This document shows, in pieces, positions 26,128-35,881 of a stretch of DNA of 53,699 nucleotides. Positions within the stretch are counted from its first letter, which is position 1. Each line of letters begins with the position of its first letter. The translations under genes were made by a program, and so were the position numbers. The notes beneath the pieces are model-generated. The model did no database searches. It was given only the letters and a program-made list of their open reading frames with translations, and had not been told where the DNA came from. The DNA comes from Streptomyces adustus (GTDB lineage: Bacteria; Actinomycetota; Actinomycetes; Streptomycetales; Streptomycetaceae), in NCBI RefSeq assembly GCF_009377175.1, contig NZ_VJZD01000034.1, positions 1-53,699 of the forward strand, written 5' to 3'.

Positions 26128-27168
26128 ATGAACGACGTGGCGCGGCAGCGGACAGCAGGCACCGACGGACTGCGGGTCGTGGTCGTCGGCGCGACCGGCA
26201 ACGCCGGTACGAGCGTGGTGGAGGCCCTGCGCCACCATCCCGCGGTGGCGTCGGTCCTGGGGCTGGCCCGCCGGGTTCCGGACTGGCGACCCGACGGCAC
26301 CGCCTGGGCGGCCGCGGACGTCGACCCCGGCGGCAGCGATCTCGTCGACCACTTCGCCGGTGCGGACGCGATCGTCCATCTGGCCTGGAAGTTCCAGCCC
26401 ACGCACGACCCCGTCACGACCTGGCGCACCAACGTGCTCGGCAGCATCAGGGTCTACGAGTCCGCGGCGGCGGCCGGGGTCCCCGCGCTGATCCACGCGT
26501 CGTCCGTCGGCGCCTACTCCCCCGGTCCCAAGGACCACCCGGTCGACGAGTCCTGGCCGACCCACGGCTGGCCGCAGGCGGCGTACTGCCGCGAGAAGGC
26601 CTACATGGAGCGGTACCTGGACGGGTTCGAAGCGGCCCACCCGGACGTGCGGGTGGTACGGATGCGCCCCGGATTCCTGTTCAAGCGGGAGTCGGCGTCG
26701 CAGCAACGGCGCATCTTCGCGGGGTCGCTGCTGCCCGCCCAGCTGATGCGCCCGTCGTTCGTGCCGGCGGTCCCGGACCTGCCGGGTCTGGTCTTCCAGG
26801 CCCTGCACACCGATGACGCCGCCACCGCGTACGTGGCGGCCGTCGTACGCCCCGTGCGCGGCGCGTACAACCTCGCCGCCGATCCGCCCCTGGACGCGGC
26901 CAGGCTGGGCCGGCTCCTGGATTCGCGGCCGCTGCGGCTCCCGCTGCCGCCGCTCAGGGCCGCGCTCTCGATGGCCTGGCGGCTACGGCTCGTACCCGCG
27001 TCCCCGGACCTGTTCGACGCCGTCCTGCGACTGCCGCTGATGGACTGCTCGCGGGCGCGGGCGGAGCTGGACTGGCGGCCGCGGCGCACGGCCACCGAAG
27101 CCGTCCGGGAGTTCCTGGACGGCCTGCGCGACCACGCGGGCATGAACACGGCACCGCTCGCCGCCTGA
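26128..27168 (+). CDS. NAD-dependent epimerase/dehydratase (extended SDR)
   Basis: A 346-residue extended short-chain dehydrogenase. The cofactor loop is VVGATGNAGTSV and the catalytic motif is Y-C-R-E-K (AAYCREKAYME), with a preceding Ser in IHASSVGAYSPG. These nucleotide-sugar or aldehyde/ketone reductases are diverse and the substrate cannot be told. ATG 26128 is used. It is followed 144 bp later by an acyltransferase on the same strand. Confidence 0.85.
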   Translation: MNDVARQRTAGTDGLRVVVVGATGNAGTSVVEALRHHPAVASVLGLARRVPDWRPDGTAWAAADVDPGGSDLVDHFAGADAIVHLAWKFQPTHDPVTTWRTNVLGSIRVYESAAAAGVPALIHASSVGAYSPGPKDHPVDESWPTHGWPQAAYCREKAYMERYLDGFEAAHPDVRVVRMRPGFLFKRESASQQRRIFAGSLLPAQLMRPSFVPAVPDLPGLVFQALHTDDAATAYVAAVVRPVRGAYNLAADPPLDAARLGRLLDSRPLRLPLPPLRAALSMAWRLRLVPASPDLFDAVLRLPLMDCSRARAELDWRPRRTATEAVREFLDGLRDHAGMNTAPLAA

Positions 27169-27312
27169 ACCGGACGACCGCCGTACGCGGGCCTCCCTGC
27201 GCGGGCGGCCCGGGTGCGTCCGGAAGCGACCACGAGATTGCCTCCGCCCCGGCATCGCGGGAAGCTTGCGCAGGAGTACGCAGGTCGACCGTGGAGGGGT
27301 GAGAGGCGAGCC

Positions 27313-28038
27313 GTGGTCTACTACTTCCTGAAGTACGTGGTGCTGGGACCGCTGCTGAGAGTGCTCTTCCGGCCTCGGATCGAGGGCCTGGAGCATGTGC
27401 CGGCGTCGGGCGCGGCCATCGTCGCGGGCAACCACCTCTCCTTCGCCGACCACTTCCTGATGCCCGCGATCCTCAAACGGCGCATCACCTTCCTGGCGAA
27501 GTCCGAGTACTTCACCGGCTCGGGCCTCAAGGGCCGGCTGACCGCCGCCTTCTTCCACAGCATCGGGCAGATCCCGGTGGACCGCACCGGCAAGGAGGCG
27601 GGACAGGCGGCGATCCGCGAGGGCCTGGGCGTGCTGCGCAGGGGCGAGCTGCTGGGCATCTATCCGGAGGGCACCCGTTCGCACGACGGGCGGCTGTACA
27701 AGGGCAAGGTCGGCGTGGCGGTGATGGCCCTGCGGGCCGGTGTGCCGATCGTGCCGTGCGCGATGATCGGCACCTTCGAGGCACAGCCTCCGGGCCGGGT
27801 CCTCCCGCACATCCACCCCGTGGTGATCCGCTTCGGCAAGCCGCTGGACTTCTCCCGCTACGCGGGGATGGAGAACGAGAAGGCGATCCTGCGCGCTGTC
27901 ACCGACGAGCTGATGTACGCCATCCTGGCACTGTCGGAGCAGGAGTACGTCGACCGCTACGCGGCCGAGGTCAAGGCCGAACTGGCGGGAGAGACGGCGG
28001 CCAGGCAACCCAGGTTCCCGAGGATGCCGCTGAGTTGA
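27313..28038 (+). CDS. plsC: 1-acyl-sn-glycerol-3-phosphate acyltransferase (PlsC family)
   Basis: A 241-residue peripheral membrane acyltransferase of phospholipid synthesis. The four motifs are recognisable: NHLSFADH (NHx4D, catalytic), IPVDRTG with nearby KEA, YPEGTRS (phosphate binding) and VPIVPCAMIGT. A hydrophobic N terminus (VVYYFLKYVVLGPLLRVLF) anchors it. The GTG at 27313 fits GAGAGGCGAGCC upstream. Streptomycetes have several such genes, so it may be a paralogue with a special acyl preference. Confidence 0.92.
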   Translation: MVYYFLKYVVLGPLLRVLFRPRIEGLEHVPASGAAIVAGNHLSFADHFLMPAILKRRITFLAKSEYFTGSGLKGRLTAAFFHSIGQIPVDRTGKEAGQAAIREGLGVLRRGELLGIYPEGTRSHDGRLYKGKVGVAVMALRAGVPIVPCAMIGTFEAQPPGRVLPHIHPVVIRFGKPLDFSRYAGMENEKAILRAVTDELMYAILALSEQEYVDRYAAEVKAELAGETAARQPRFPRMPLS

Positions 28039-28097
28039 GCCGGTCCCGGAGCCCTGCCGGGCCGGACGACGCCCGGCCCGGTGCCCGGAGCCGAGCG

Positions 28098-28130
28098 AGG
28101 GGCGGCGGGGTGGTGACCCCCGCCGCCCCT
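28098..28130. terminator. Bidirectional terminator between plsC and tap
   Basis: Perfect 13-bp arms AGGGGCGGCGGGG (28098-28110) and CCCCGCCGCCCCT (28118-28130) with a seven-base loop, between convergent genes. Confidence 0.85.
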
Positions 28131-28149
28131 CTCCTCGTACGACCGACGG

Positions 28150-29745
28150 TTACGGCTTCGGCGTGGCGTGCGGCGTGCAGGTCACGTCCGCGCCGTCCAG
28201 CTTGCCGGTGAGCAGGTAGGCGTCCACCCGGGTGTTGATGCAGGGGTTCACCAGGCCGGTCACGCCGTGCGAGCCGGCGTCCTTCTCGGTGATCAGACGC
28301 GAACCCTTGAACCGCTGGTGCAGCTCGACGGCGCCCGCGTACGGCGTGGCGGCGTCACGCTGCGACTGCACGATCAGCACCGGCGGCAGGCCCTTGCCGG
28401 TCTTCACGTTCACCGGGGTCTGCTGCTTGACGGGCCAGGTGGCACAAGGCAGGTTCATCCACGCGTTGGCCCACGTCATGAACGGGTAGTCCTTGTTGAG
28501 CCGCGTGTTGTCGCGGTCCCACTTCTTCCAGCTGGTGGGCCACTGGGCGTCGGTGCACTCGACGGCCGTGTAGACGGCGTTGCCGTTCTCCGAGGAGATG
28601 TTGCCCGCGGTGTCGGACAGGTCGGGAGCGGCGGCGTCGATCATCGCCTGGGTGTCCCCGGCGACGTACTTGCTGAACACCGTGGCGACCGGCACCCACG
28701 ACGAGTCGTAGTACGGGGCGCTCTGGAAGAAGGAGATCAGCTCGGCCGGGCCGACGACCCCGCCGAGGGGGCTCTTCTTCGCGGTGGCACGCAGCGTGAG
28801 CCACTTCGCCTGGACGTCCGCGCGGGTGGTGCCGAGGTGGAAGGTGGCGTCGTTGGCGGCGACCCAGTCCTCCCAGTCCTTCCAGCGGCCCTCGAACGCG
28901 ATGTCCTGCTCCAGGTTGGCCTGGTACCAGATGTTCTCGCGCGACGGGTTGACGACGCTGTCCACGATCATGCGCCGGACATGGCCCGGGAAGAGCGTGC
29001 CGTAGACGGCGCCCAGGTAGGTGCCGTAGGAGACGCCCAGGTAGTTGAGCTTCTTCTCACCCAGCGCGGCCCGGATGACATCCAGGTCACGGGCGGTGTT
29101 CGGCGTGGTCATGTGCGGCAGCATCTCGCCGCTGCGCTCGTAGCAGCCGTCCGCGTACTCGGCGGCCAGCTTGCGCTGGGCCCGCTTGTCCGCCTCGGAG
29201 TCCGGCACCGGGTCGGCCTTGGGCGCCTTGACGAACTCCTGCGGGTCGATGCAGGAGATGGGCGCGGAGTGGCCGACGCCGCGCGGGTCGAAGCCCACAA
29301 AGTCGTACGCCTTGGCCGTGTTGGCCCACAGTGCGCTCTTCGTGGTGACACGGCGCGGGAAGCGCATACCGGAGCCGCCGGGGCCGCCGGGGTTGTACAC
29401 GAGGGCGCCCTGGCGCTCCTCCTTGGTACCGGTGTTGCCGATGCGGTCGACGGCCAGCTGGATCTTCTTGCCGTCGGGCCGGGCGTAGTCCAGCGGGACC
29501 GTGACGTAACCGCACTGGATCGGCTTCTCGAAGCCCCAGTCCGCGGGGCAGTCCTTCCAGTCGATCCCCGCCTTCGCGGCGCGCTCCGCGGCGATGGCGG
29601 CACCGCGGGCCTCGCGGTCCTGGCCGGGGCGGCTCTCCGCGTTCGCCGTGGGCGCCGCGAAGGCGCCGGCTATCAGGGTCGCGGTGACCAGCGCTCCGGC
29701 CGAACCGAGCGCGGTCTTTCGATTCCTCGGTCTGATGTCCCTCAA
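28150..29745 (-). CDS. tap: Secreted tripeptidyl aminopeptidase (alpha/beta hydrolase)
   Basis: A 531-residue exported serine peptidase that removes N-terminal tripeptides. The signal peptide runs from a basic start (MRDIRPRNRK) through a hydrophobic core to ANA, with likely cleavage after residue 36. The nucleophile is S239 in LGVSYGTYLG; the oxyanion region is YNPGGPGGSG; Asp lies in QSQRDAATPY and His in DAGSHGVTG. Length and sequence fit the Streptomyces Tap/SlpD family. The start is TTG 29745, supported by GGAGAG seven bases upstream. Confidence 0.93.
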   Translation of the reverse strand: MRDIRPRNRKTALGSAGALVTATLIAGAFAAPTANAESRPGQDREARGAAIAAERAAKAGIDWKDCPADWGFEKPIQCGYVTVPLDYARPDGKKIQLAVDRIGNTGTKEERQGALVYNPGGPGGSGMRFPRRVTTKSALWANTAKAYDFVGFDPRGVGHSAPISCIDPQEFVKAPKADPVPDSEADKRAQRKLAAEYADGCYERSGEMLPHMTTPNTARDLDVIRAALGEKKLNYLGVSYGTYLGAVYGTLFPGHVRRMIVDSVVNPSRENIWYQANLEQDIAFEGRWKDWEDWVAANDATFHLGTTRADVQAKWLTLRATAKKSPLGGVVGPAELISFFQSAPYYDSSWVPVATVFSKYVAGDTQAMIDAAAPDLSDTAGNISSENGNAVYTAVECTDAQWPTSWKKWDRDNTRLNKDYPFMTWANAWMNLPCATWPVKQQTPVNVKTGKGLPPVLIVQSQRDAATPYAGAVELHQRFKGSRLITEKDAGSHGVTGLVNPCINTRVDAYLLTGKLDGADVTCTPHATPKP

Positions 29746-29836
29746 GTGGGCACTCTCCGTATCTGGTTATTGACTGCAGAGGGATCATTTCGGCTGTGAG
29801 GTCCCTGAGAACAGGGTTCGTTGACCTTCTTTGCCA

Positions 29837-29872
29837 ATCCGATAACCGGGAGCCATGTCCCGGTTACCGGAT
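29837..29872 (-). terminator. Inverted repeat downstream of ureD, probable urease operon terminator
   Basis: Arms ATCCGATAACCGGGA (29837-29851) and TCCCGGTTACCGGAT (29858-29872) pair at 14 of 15 positions with a six-base loop. It lies about 50 bp past the ureD stop and about 90 bp upstream of tap; a role as a tap operator is the alternative. Confidence 0.55.
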
Positions 29873-29922
29873 GCACGGACCCGAACCGGCCCGCTCCGGA
29901 ACCGACTTGGTCCGGGTCCGGT

Positions 29923-30675
29923 TCAGTCCAGTTCCGCGAGGACCCCGTCCAGCACCTGGCGCAGGCGCAGCGCGTCCGCGGCGACCGCGGTCACCAGCGC
30001 GCCCGGTCCGGCGAGCGGTACGAGCACGGCCTGCTCGCCCATCATCCGGGCCGCCACCGGCTCGACGGCGAACTCCGGCCTGACGATCACCAGTTGCCCC
30101 ACGGCCCGATGCCCCGCCAGGACGGCGGGTCCGTCCCAGCCGCCGGGCGCGTCCGGCCCGCAGGCGAGTTCCTGATCGAGCAGCACGCGCCCGTCGATCC
30201 GGACAGTGAGACGGCTGGTGAGCCGTCCGGGTTGCTCACCGACCCGCCCCAGCACCTGTTCCTCGCGCAGCACGAGCCGGGCGGTGCCGGCCAGATCCAC
30301 CCGGGTCGTCACATACAGTTCGCTGCCGCCGGCCGAGATCAACTGTTCGGGGAGCCAGTGGAGTTCACCGCCGTCGGCGACATCGAGCCGTACGTCGTAG
30401 CGGGCCTCGCCCTTGATCTGGCCCGGCAGCGCGATGGTGGCGGCCGCCGATCCGACGCGCAGCCGGGCCCCGCGCCGCACCTCGGCCCGGACAGCGAGCC
30501 GGTCGCCGCCGTGCGGCCCGCTCATCGCCCCGACGAGCATCACGTGCGCCTCGCTGCCGCTCGCCCGGGTCCGCCGCAGCGCGAGCGGCCCGTCGCTCTC
30601 CAGCACCGGAAGGGCGGTGCCGCCGCGGCCGTCGTCGCACGCGACAATTCCGGCGGTGGCACTGACGTCGTTCAC
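29923..30675 (-). CDS. ureD: Urease accessory protein UreD
   Basis: A 250-residue accessory protein that with UreF and UreG loads nickel into urease. The sequence starts [12 protein letters not shown] at GTG 30675, overlapping the ureG stop by the GTGA pattern. Recognisable UreD features are [20 protein letters not shown] (core LPGQIK), [16 protein letters not shown] and the [10 protein letters not shown] strand. It is a little shorter than enterobacterial UreD, as usual in actinobacteria. It is the last gene of the operon. Confidence 0.9.
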   Translation of the reverse strand: MNDVSATAGIVACDDGRGGTALPVLESDGPLALRRTRASGSEAHVMLVGAMSGPHGGDRLAVRAEVRRGARLRVGSAAATIALPGQIKGEARYDVRLDVADGGELHWLPEQLISAGGSELYVTTRVDLAGTARLVLREEQVLGRVGEQPGRLTSRLTVRIDGRVLLDQELACGPDAPGGWDGPAVLAGHRAVGQLVIVRPEFAVEPVAARMMGEQAVLVPLAGPGALVTAVAADALRLRQVLDGVLAELD

Positions 30676-31355
30676 GCGCACGCCGTCCAGGCGGCGAGCC
30701 GCGCCCGCACCCAGGCGGAGACATCCCGCACTCCGTCCTCGCCGCGCAACGACTGGAAGACGACCGGGAGTTCGGCCCGCTGTGCCTTGGCGTCCGAGGC
30801 CATCCGCCCGAGGTCGGACCCCACGTACGGGGCGAGGTCGGTCTTGTTGACGACCAGCAGGTCGGCGGTGGTCACCCCGGGGCCGCCCTTGCGCGGGATG
30901 TCGTCGCCCCCGGCCACGTCGATCACGAAGATCTGCGCGTCGACCAGTCCCCTGGAGAAGGTGGCGGTGAGATTGTCGCCGCCGGACTCGACCAGGATCA
31001 GGTCCAGTGGCCCGACCGCGTCCTCCAGGTCCTCCACCGCCTCCAGGTTGGCGGAGATGTCGTCCCGGATCGCCGTGTGCGGGCACGCGCCCGTCTCCAC
31101 GGCGGTGATCCGCTCGGGCGGCAGCACGGCCTCCCGCAGCAGGAACTCGGCGTCCTCCCGGGTGTAGATGTCGTTGGTGACGACCGCGAGGGACAGCTCC
31201 GCGCGCAGCGCGCGGCAGAGTGCGGCGACGGTGGCGGTCTTGCCGGACCCGACGGGCCCGCCGAGGCCGATCCGCAGGGCCCGGCGGCGACCGTCGGGAC
31301 GCCGGGCGTCGGCACTGACGGCGGACGGGCCGTCGTGGGGGTGGTCGAGATGCAT
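30672..31355 (-). CDS. ureG: Urease accessory GTPase UreG
   Basis: A 227-residue SIMIBI GTPase that couples GTP hydrolysis to nickel delivery. It has the P-loop [13 protein letters not shown], the metal-site motif [13 protein letters not shown] (conserved Cys-Pro-His), [11 protein letters not shown] and the guanine motif [14 protein letters not shown] 31355 is preceded by CAGGAG. A 257-bp gap containing a mobile element separates it from ureF, where other streptomycetes usually have close spacing. Confidence 0.96.
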   Translation of the reverse strand: MHLDHPHDGPSAVSADARRPDGRRRALRIGLGGPVGSGKTATVAALCRALRAELSLAVVTNDIYTREDAEFLLREAVLPPERITAVETGACPHTAIRDDISANLEAVEDLEDAVGPLDLILVESGGDNLTATFSRGLVDAQIFVIDVAGGDDIPRKGGPGVTTADLLVVNKTDLAPYVGSDLGRMASDAKAQRAELPVVFQSLRGEDGVRDVSAWVRARLAAWTACA

Positions 31356-31441
31356 GAAGCGGCTCCTGCCTGTTTTCTGCGGTGCCCTTTCGGGCGATCA
31401 GTGTGTGCCCTGCGGTCGTTCTCCCGGCGCCCCGGCCCTGG

Positions 31442-31612
31442 GGCCTGTCCGACAATTCCCGTCTGCCCGGCGGCGCCATGCACGCCCTCTCGCCGCACCG
31501 GCCCCAGACCCGAGTACATCCAGTACGCAGGCCTGGGGCCGACACATCGAGAGCACGCACCAGACGCCGCCGGGCCGCCCTCCGGGCGGCGACGGGAATT
31601 TGACGACAGGCC
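31442..31612. mobile_element. MITE-like element, copy 2, within the urease operon
   Basis: The second 171-bp copy of the element at 16211-16381, same orientation, with about 14 differences by my count. The left end GGCCTGTCCGACAATTC is well kept; the right end GAATTTGACGACAGGCC has diverged. It is flanked by CTGG on the left and CTAG (31613-31616) on the right; the right CTAG supplies the TAG stop of ureF on the minus strand. It lies between ureF and ureG on the operon transcript and could fold there. Confidence 0.85.
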
Positions 31613-32287
31613 CTAGGACGCGAACAGCCTGGCCGGCCAGGCGGCATGGGCTTCCGCGTCGATCTCCAGCAGGGGGGCCGAAGCCGCGGGCAGCGCCTCG
31701 ACCCCGTCGTCGAGCACCCGCCGGGCCGCCTCGACCGCCCGGTCGGCCACCCGGTCCAGCTCCGGCGCCAGCCGGGCCAGCACCGCCGTGGCGTCGAACG
31801 GGTCCAGGCTCAGCAGCCGCACCGTCGCGGTGGCCGGCCCGCCGACGCTCTCGTACGCCGCGCAGTAGGCGGCGTCGACGGCCCCGAGCCCGGCCGCCCG
31901 CGCCAGCAGCCCCAGCACCACCGGCTGGTGCATCCCCTTGGGGAACTCGGCTGCCACGGCGTCGAGTTCCGGGGACGGCCAGGTGGCCCGGGCCGCCCGC
32001 ATCAGCTGCCGGCCCAGCCTGCGCGCTACGGCACGCAGCGCGGGGGACGGCGTACGGGCGTCCGCCGCCGCGTCCAGCGCCGACGGGTCCACCCCGAGCG
32101 CGGCCGCGGCGGCGAGGGACGCCGACACCAGCCCCGCCGTGTGCAGCCTGCCCCGGGCGAAGTCCTCCAGGCTCGCCGCTCCCGTGATCCGCCCGGCCCG
32201 GACGGCCGCCTCGGCCCCGCCGGAGTGCGCGTGCCCTCCGGCGGGAAAGCGGCCGTCGGCAAGGACGAGCAGTGCAGACCTGGACAT
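31613..32287 (-). CDS. ureF: Urease accessory protein UreF
   Basis: A 224-residue all-helical protein that bridges UreD and UreG. Typical marks are the N-terminal LLVLADGRFPAGGHAHSGG (the DxxFPxGxxxHSxG motif) and the C-terminal helical repeats. ATG 32287 overlaps the ureC stop by one base (TGATG). Its stop codon is formed at the boundary of the inserted mobile element, so the final residues (RLFAS) may or may not be ancestral. Confidence 0.92.
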   Translation of the reverse strand: MSRSALLVLADGRFPAGGHAHSGGAEAAVRAGRITGAASLEDFARGRLHTAGLVSASLAAAAALGVDPSALDAAADARTPSPALRAVARRLGRQLMRAARATWPSPELDAVAAEFPKGMHQPVVLGLLARAAGLGAVDAAYCAAYESVGGPATATVRLLSLDPFDATAVLARLAPELDRVADRAVEAARRVLDDGVEALPAASAPLLEIDAEAHAAWPARLFAS

Positions 32288-34008
32288 CAGAAGAGGAAGT
32301 AACGCTGGGCCATGGGCAGTTCGGCGGCCGGAGTCGCCTCGACGAGCTCCCCGTCGATGTGCACGGCGAAGCTGTCGGGGTCGACCCGGACCTGCGGCCG
32401 CGCGTCGTTCTCGCGCATGTCCGCCTTGGTGACCCCGCGCGTGGAGTCGATCGCCACGAACCGCTTCCCGAGCTGGAGCCGCTCCGGCAGTCCGTCCTCG
32501 ACGGCCGCCGGGGCCACGAAGTTGAACGAGTTGGCCGCGGGCGCCCGCCCGATCGCCCCGAACATCGGGCGCGGCAGGATCGGCTGCGGGGTCGGGATCG
32601 AGGCGTTGGCGTCGCCCATCTGGGCGTAGGCGATCTGCCCGCCCTTGAGGACGAGGTGCGGCTTGACGCCGAAGAACGCGGGCTCCCACAGCACCAGGTC
32701 GGCGAGCTTGCCGCTCTCGACGGAGCCGATCTCCCGCGCGAGCCCCTGGGCGAGCGCCGGGTTGATCGTGTACTTGGCGACGTAGCGGCGGACCCGGTGG
32801 TTGTCCGCCCGTCCGTCGCCGGGCAGCGCGCCCCGGCGCCGCTTCATGACGTGGGCCGTCTGCCAGGTCCGCAGGACGACCTCGCCGACGCGCCCCATGG
32901 CCTGGGAGTCGGACGAGATGATGGAGATCGCGCCGAGGTCGTGGAGGATGTCCTCCGCGCCGATCGTCGACGGCCGGATCCGGGACTCGGCGAAGGCGAG
33001 GTCCTCCGGCACCGCCGGGTTGAGGTGGTGGCACACCATCAGCATGTCGAGGTGTTCCTCGGCGGTGTTGACGGTGAACGGCCGGGTCGGGTTCGTCGAA
33101 CTGGGCAGTATGTGCGGCTCGGACACCACGGTCATGATGTCCGGCGCGTGCCCGCCGCCCGCTCCCTCCGTGTGGTACGCGTGGATCCCGCGCCCGGCGA
33201 TCGCGGCGAGCGTGTCCCCCACGAAGCCGGCCTCGTTCAGGGTGTCCGTGTGGATCGCGACCTGGATGCCGGTCCGTTCGGCGACGGTCAGCGAGGCGTC
33301 GATGACGGCCGGGGTGGAGCCCCAGTCCTCGTGCAGCTTCAGCCCGAGCGCTCCGCCGCGGATCTGGGACAGCATCGCCTCCTGCGAGACGGTGTTGCCC
33401 TTGCCGAGCAGACCGATGTTCAGGGGGTAGGACTCCATCGCCGCCAGCATCCGGGCCAGATGCCAGGGGCCGGGCGTCACGGTGGTCGCCTTCGAGCCCT
33501 CGGCCGGTCCGGTGCCACCGCCGACCAGCGTGGTGACACCGGAGGCGAGCGCCTCGTCGGCGATCTGCGGGCAGATGAAGTGGACGTGCGCGTCGACGGC
33601 GCCCGCGGTGAGGATCCGCCCGTTGCCCGCGATCACCTCGGTCTCCGGACCGATCACGAGATCCGGGTGCACGCCGTCCATGGTGTCGGGGTTGCCCGCC
33701 TTGCCGATGCCGGTGATCCGCCCGTCGCGGATGCCGACGTCCGCCTTGACGATCCCCCAGTGGTCGACGATCACCGCACCCGTGACGACGGTGTCCGGGG
33801 TGCCCTCCGCACGCGTGGCGCGTGCCTGCCCCATGGACTCGCGGATGACCTTGCCGCCGCCGAACACGGCCTCGTCACCGGCGAGTCCGGGCCCGCCGGA
33901 GCGGTCCTCCTCGATCTCGATCAGCAGGTCGGTGTCCGCGAGCCGGATGCGGTCGCCGGTCGTCGGGCCGAACAGGTCGGCGTACGCGGCACGTGAGATC
34001 TCAGGCAT
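32287..34008 (-). CDS. ureC: Urease alpha subunit
   Basis: A 573-residue catalytic subunit that hydrolyses urea to ammonia and carbamate. The nickel site is complete: H141 and H143 (DAHVHFICP), the carbamylated lysine K224 (GLKLHEDWG), later His in [10 protein letters not shown] and [12 protein letters not shown], and the flap [10 protein letters not shown] 34008 ([14 protein letters not shown]) is the canonical start; it overlaps ureB by 8 bases. Cytoplasmic, assembled with UreA and UreB. Confidence 0.98.
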   Translation of the reverse strand: MPEISRAAYADLFGPTTGDRIRLADTDLLIEIEEDRSGGPGLAGDEAVFGGGKVIRESMGQARATRAEGTPDTVVTGAVIVDHWGIVKADVGIRDGRITGIGKAGNPDTMDGVHPDLVIGPETEVIAGNGRILTAGAVDAHVHFICPQIADEALASGVTTLVGGGTGPAEGSKATTVTPGPWHLARMLAAMESYPLNIGLLGKGNTVSQEAMLSQIRGGALGLKLHEDWGSTPAVIDASLTVAERTGIQVAIHTDTLNEAGFVGDTLAAIAGRGIHAYHTEGAGGGHAPDIMTVVSEPHILPSSTNPTRPFTVNTAEEHLDMLMVCHHLNPAVPEDLAFAESRIRPSTIGAEDILHDLGAISIISSDSQAMGRVGEVVLRTWQTAHVMKRRRGALPGDGRADNHRVRRYVAKYTINPALAQGLAREIGSVESGKLADLVLWEPAFFGVKPHLVLKGGQIAYAQMGDANASIPTPQPILPRPMFGAIGRAPAANSFNFVAPAAVEDGLPERLQLGKRFVAIDSTRGVTKADMRENDARPQVRVDPDSFAVHIDGELVEATPAAELPMAQRYFLF

Positions 34009-34312
34009 CGAGTGCGCCTCCGGTCTCCCCGCGCAGCCCGGGCACGATCCGGGCACCGGCGAGGGGGACGAGTTCGACCTCGGCGGGGATCCCGGGTTCG
34101 AAGCGCACGGCGGTGCCGGCGGCGACGTTCAGCCGCTTGCCGCGCGCGGCGGCACGGTCGAAGTCCAGGCCGGGATTGGCCTCGGCGAAGTGGTAGTGGG
34201 AGCCGACCTGGACGGGACGGTCGGCGGCGTTGAGGACGGTGAGCCGGGTGACCTCGCGGCCCTCGTTGTAGACGATCGGGTCGTCCGCGAACAGGATCTC
34301 TCCGGGAATCAT
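34001..34312 (-). CDS. ureB: Urease beta subunit
   Basis: A 103-residue beta subunit with the classical MIPGEI start, [18 protein letters not shown] and GTAVRFEPG motifs. It forms the structural core with UreA and UreC. ATG 34312 is 12 bases downstream of the ureA stop, and its end overlaps ureC. Confidence 0.97.
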   Translation of the reverse strand: MIPGEILFADDPIVYNEGREVTRLTVLNAADRPVQVGSHYHFAEANPGLDFDRAAARGKRLNVAAGTAVRFEPGIPAEVELVPLAGARIVPGLRGETGGALDA

Positions 34313-34324
34313 GGCGCTCCCCCG

Positions 34325-34627
34325 TCAGACGATCGGGTCGTGGACGGTGACGAGTTTGGTGCCGTCCGGGAAGGTCGCCTCGACCTGGACGTCGTGGATC
34401 ATCTCGGGAATGCCGTCCATGACGTCGTCCCTGGTGAGCAACTTGCGTCCGGAGGACATGAGTTCGGCGACGGTACGGCCGTCACGCGCACCTTCGAGGA
34501 TGTGCGACGTGATGAGCGCGACCGCCTCGGGGTGGTTCAGCCTGAGGCCACGGGCCCGGCGCTTCTCGGCGACGTCGGCCGCCACATGGATCAGCAGCCT
34601 CTCTTGCTCGTGCGGGGTCAGTTGCAC
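34325..34627 (-). CDS. ureA: Urease gamma subunit
   Basis: A 100-residue gamma subunit ([18 protein letters not shown] start, [22 protein letters not shown] end). GTG 34627 gives the standard family length and follows GAGGTGGGAC; another GTG at 34639 would add four residues and cannot be ruled out. First gene of the ureABC-F-G-D operon. The operon has no ureE, as usual in streptomycetes. Nitrogen control is likely but I see no clear GlnR box. Confidence 0.95.
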   Translation of the reverse strand: MQLTPHEQERLLIHVAADVAEKRRARGLRLNHPEAVALITSHILEGARDGRTVAELMSSGRKLLTRDDVMDGIPEMIHDVQVEATFPDGTKLVTVHDPIV

Positions 34628-34853
34628 GTCCCACCTCACAGTCCTCGCTCCGGACCGTGCGGGGTCCGGTTGCCGCAGCCCCGGGACAGCGTCCCTGATG
34701 GCGTGGATCGGCAGGCTAGTTGGAGCGAGTTTCGAGCAAGTTAACCAAGCTGTGATCGAGTCCGCGGCCCGGCACGCGCAGACGGTCGTACGGGCCGTCG
34801 TACCGGCCGCCGCCCGGGCCGTGCCGCGTACGGACTCCGTGCCCGGGTCCCGC

Positions 34854-35857
34854 ATGCTCGTCAACGCCCGTAGCCCGTCCCGGAGGATCTCGGAGGGAAT
34901 CTCCTCGACGAGGGCGGTCCGCGCGGCGAACCCCTGGGCCGGTGCGATCACCACGCGCGCCACGGCGGCGCCCCACGACCTGCCGCTCGGCGTGGCCGGC
35001 CCGGCCGCCGCGACGGCGCATGTCGAACGCGGCCCGGCGGCACGGGAGGGCGCGTTCGAGATCCATCGCTACGCCGACGAGACGGCCGCCCGGCGGGCCG
35101 GGGCGGACCGGCGGGTGCACGGCGCGGCCGTGGTCACCGCCGACGGCCCGTAACTGCCGACGGCATCGGCGGCGAGTCCGCTCGTCGCCCAGCCGCTCCA
35201 GCGGCCGGCGGCCCGGCCGGTGTCCGCCGACGGCGCCGGTGACCGGACGGTCGACGTCGTGGCCGCCCCCGCGGACGACCCGCGCGGCGCCGCCCTGAGC
35301 GCGAGCGTGCCGCCCCTCGCGCCGGCCGGGATCGCGGCGGGCGCGGCGGTGACCCTGCTGGGACTGCGCGGCGCCCACACCGTGGCGGCCCTGGCCGGCG
35401 CCGCCGCCCCGGCCGGCCCGGCGGCCGCCGGGATCGCACGCAGCCGGCTCGGGGTGCTGACCGATGACCGGTGGGCGGAGGCCGGGTCGGCGGCTCTGGC
35501 GACGTCGGCCGTGAGCGGCGCGCCGGCCGGACTCGCGGCCCTGCTCGGCCCCGCCGGGACCGGGATCGCGGCGGGCGTGATGATGCCGTTCGGCAACCCC
35601 TTCCCGGGCGCCGCGTCGGCGCCGCGAATGCCGCCCGAGCCGGTCGCCGCGACCGGGCGGTGGCTGCCGCCGGGACCGGTACGACGTCGGTGCGCCCGGT
35701 GTCCTGCTTCGACGGCGCGGCGGCGGCCGTCCCGCCCCTCACTCCGACCTGGTGGGCGGCGCCGGGACCGGCCGCGGTGCCGGCCGGGAACGCGCCGAAG
35801 GAGCGCTCGCGGGCCACGGAACCCGCCGCGGAGCGCGAGCTCGCGCCCGTCTCCTGA
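34854..35857 (+). pseudogene. Decayed membrane protein gene (DUF3533/YhgE-Pip-like)
   Basis: One reading frame with GC-rich third positions runs from about 34854 but is broken by an in-frame TAA (35151-35153) and by a one-base loss near 35664-35675, after which it continues in the next frame to TGA 35857. The pieces read [42 protein letters not shown], then Ala/Gly-rich hydrophobic stretches and FGNPFPGAASAP...RWLPPG...CFDGAAAA. These resemble the extracellular and C-terminal membrane parts of YhgE/Pip or DUF3533 ABC-2-like proteins, recalled from memory. Many expected leucines are proline codons (CCG/CCC). The N terminus looks internally deleted. The region 34628-34853 before it holds the ureA promoter side and no clear gene. 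Confidence 0.65.
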
Positions 35858-35881
35858 ACGGCGTCCCGCCCGCGCGCCCGG

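Noticed and set aside
29837..29872. Inverted repeat as operator of tap
   Set aside because: Possible, but its distance of about 50 bp after ureD and its stem length fit a terminator better; kept as terminator with moderate confidence.
29923..31647. One long minus-strand frame joining ureD with upstream sequence
   Set aside because: Upstream of GTG 30675 it is antisense-frame translation of ureG and of the mobile element; UreG in its own frame has all GTPase motifs.
34325..34963. UreA extended to 212 residues
   Set aside because: The extra N-terminal part passes through the promoter region and pseudogene; known gamma subunits are about 100 residues.
34752..34963. A minus-strand protein starting [12 protein letters not shown] upstream of ureA
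   Set aside because: It reads plausibly for about 50 residues but then dissolves into the AT-richer promoter region without a stop of its own; the plus-strand relic explains the coding signal better.
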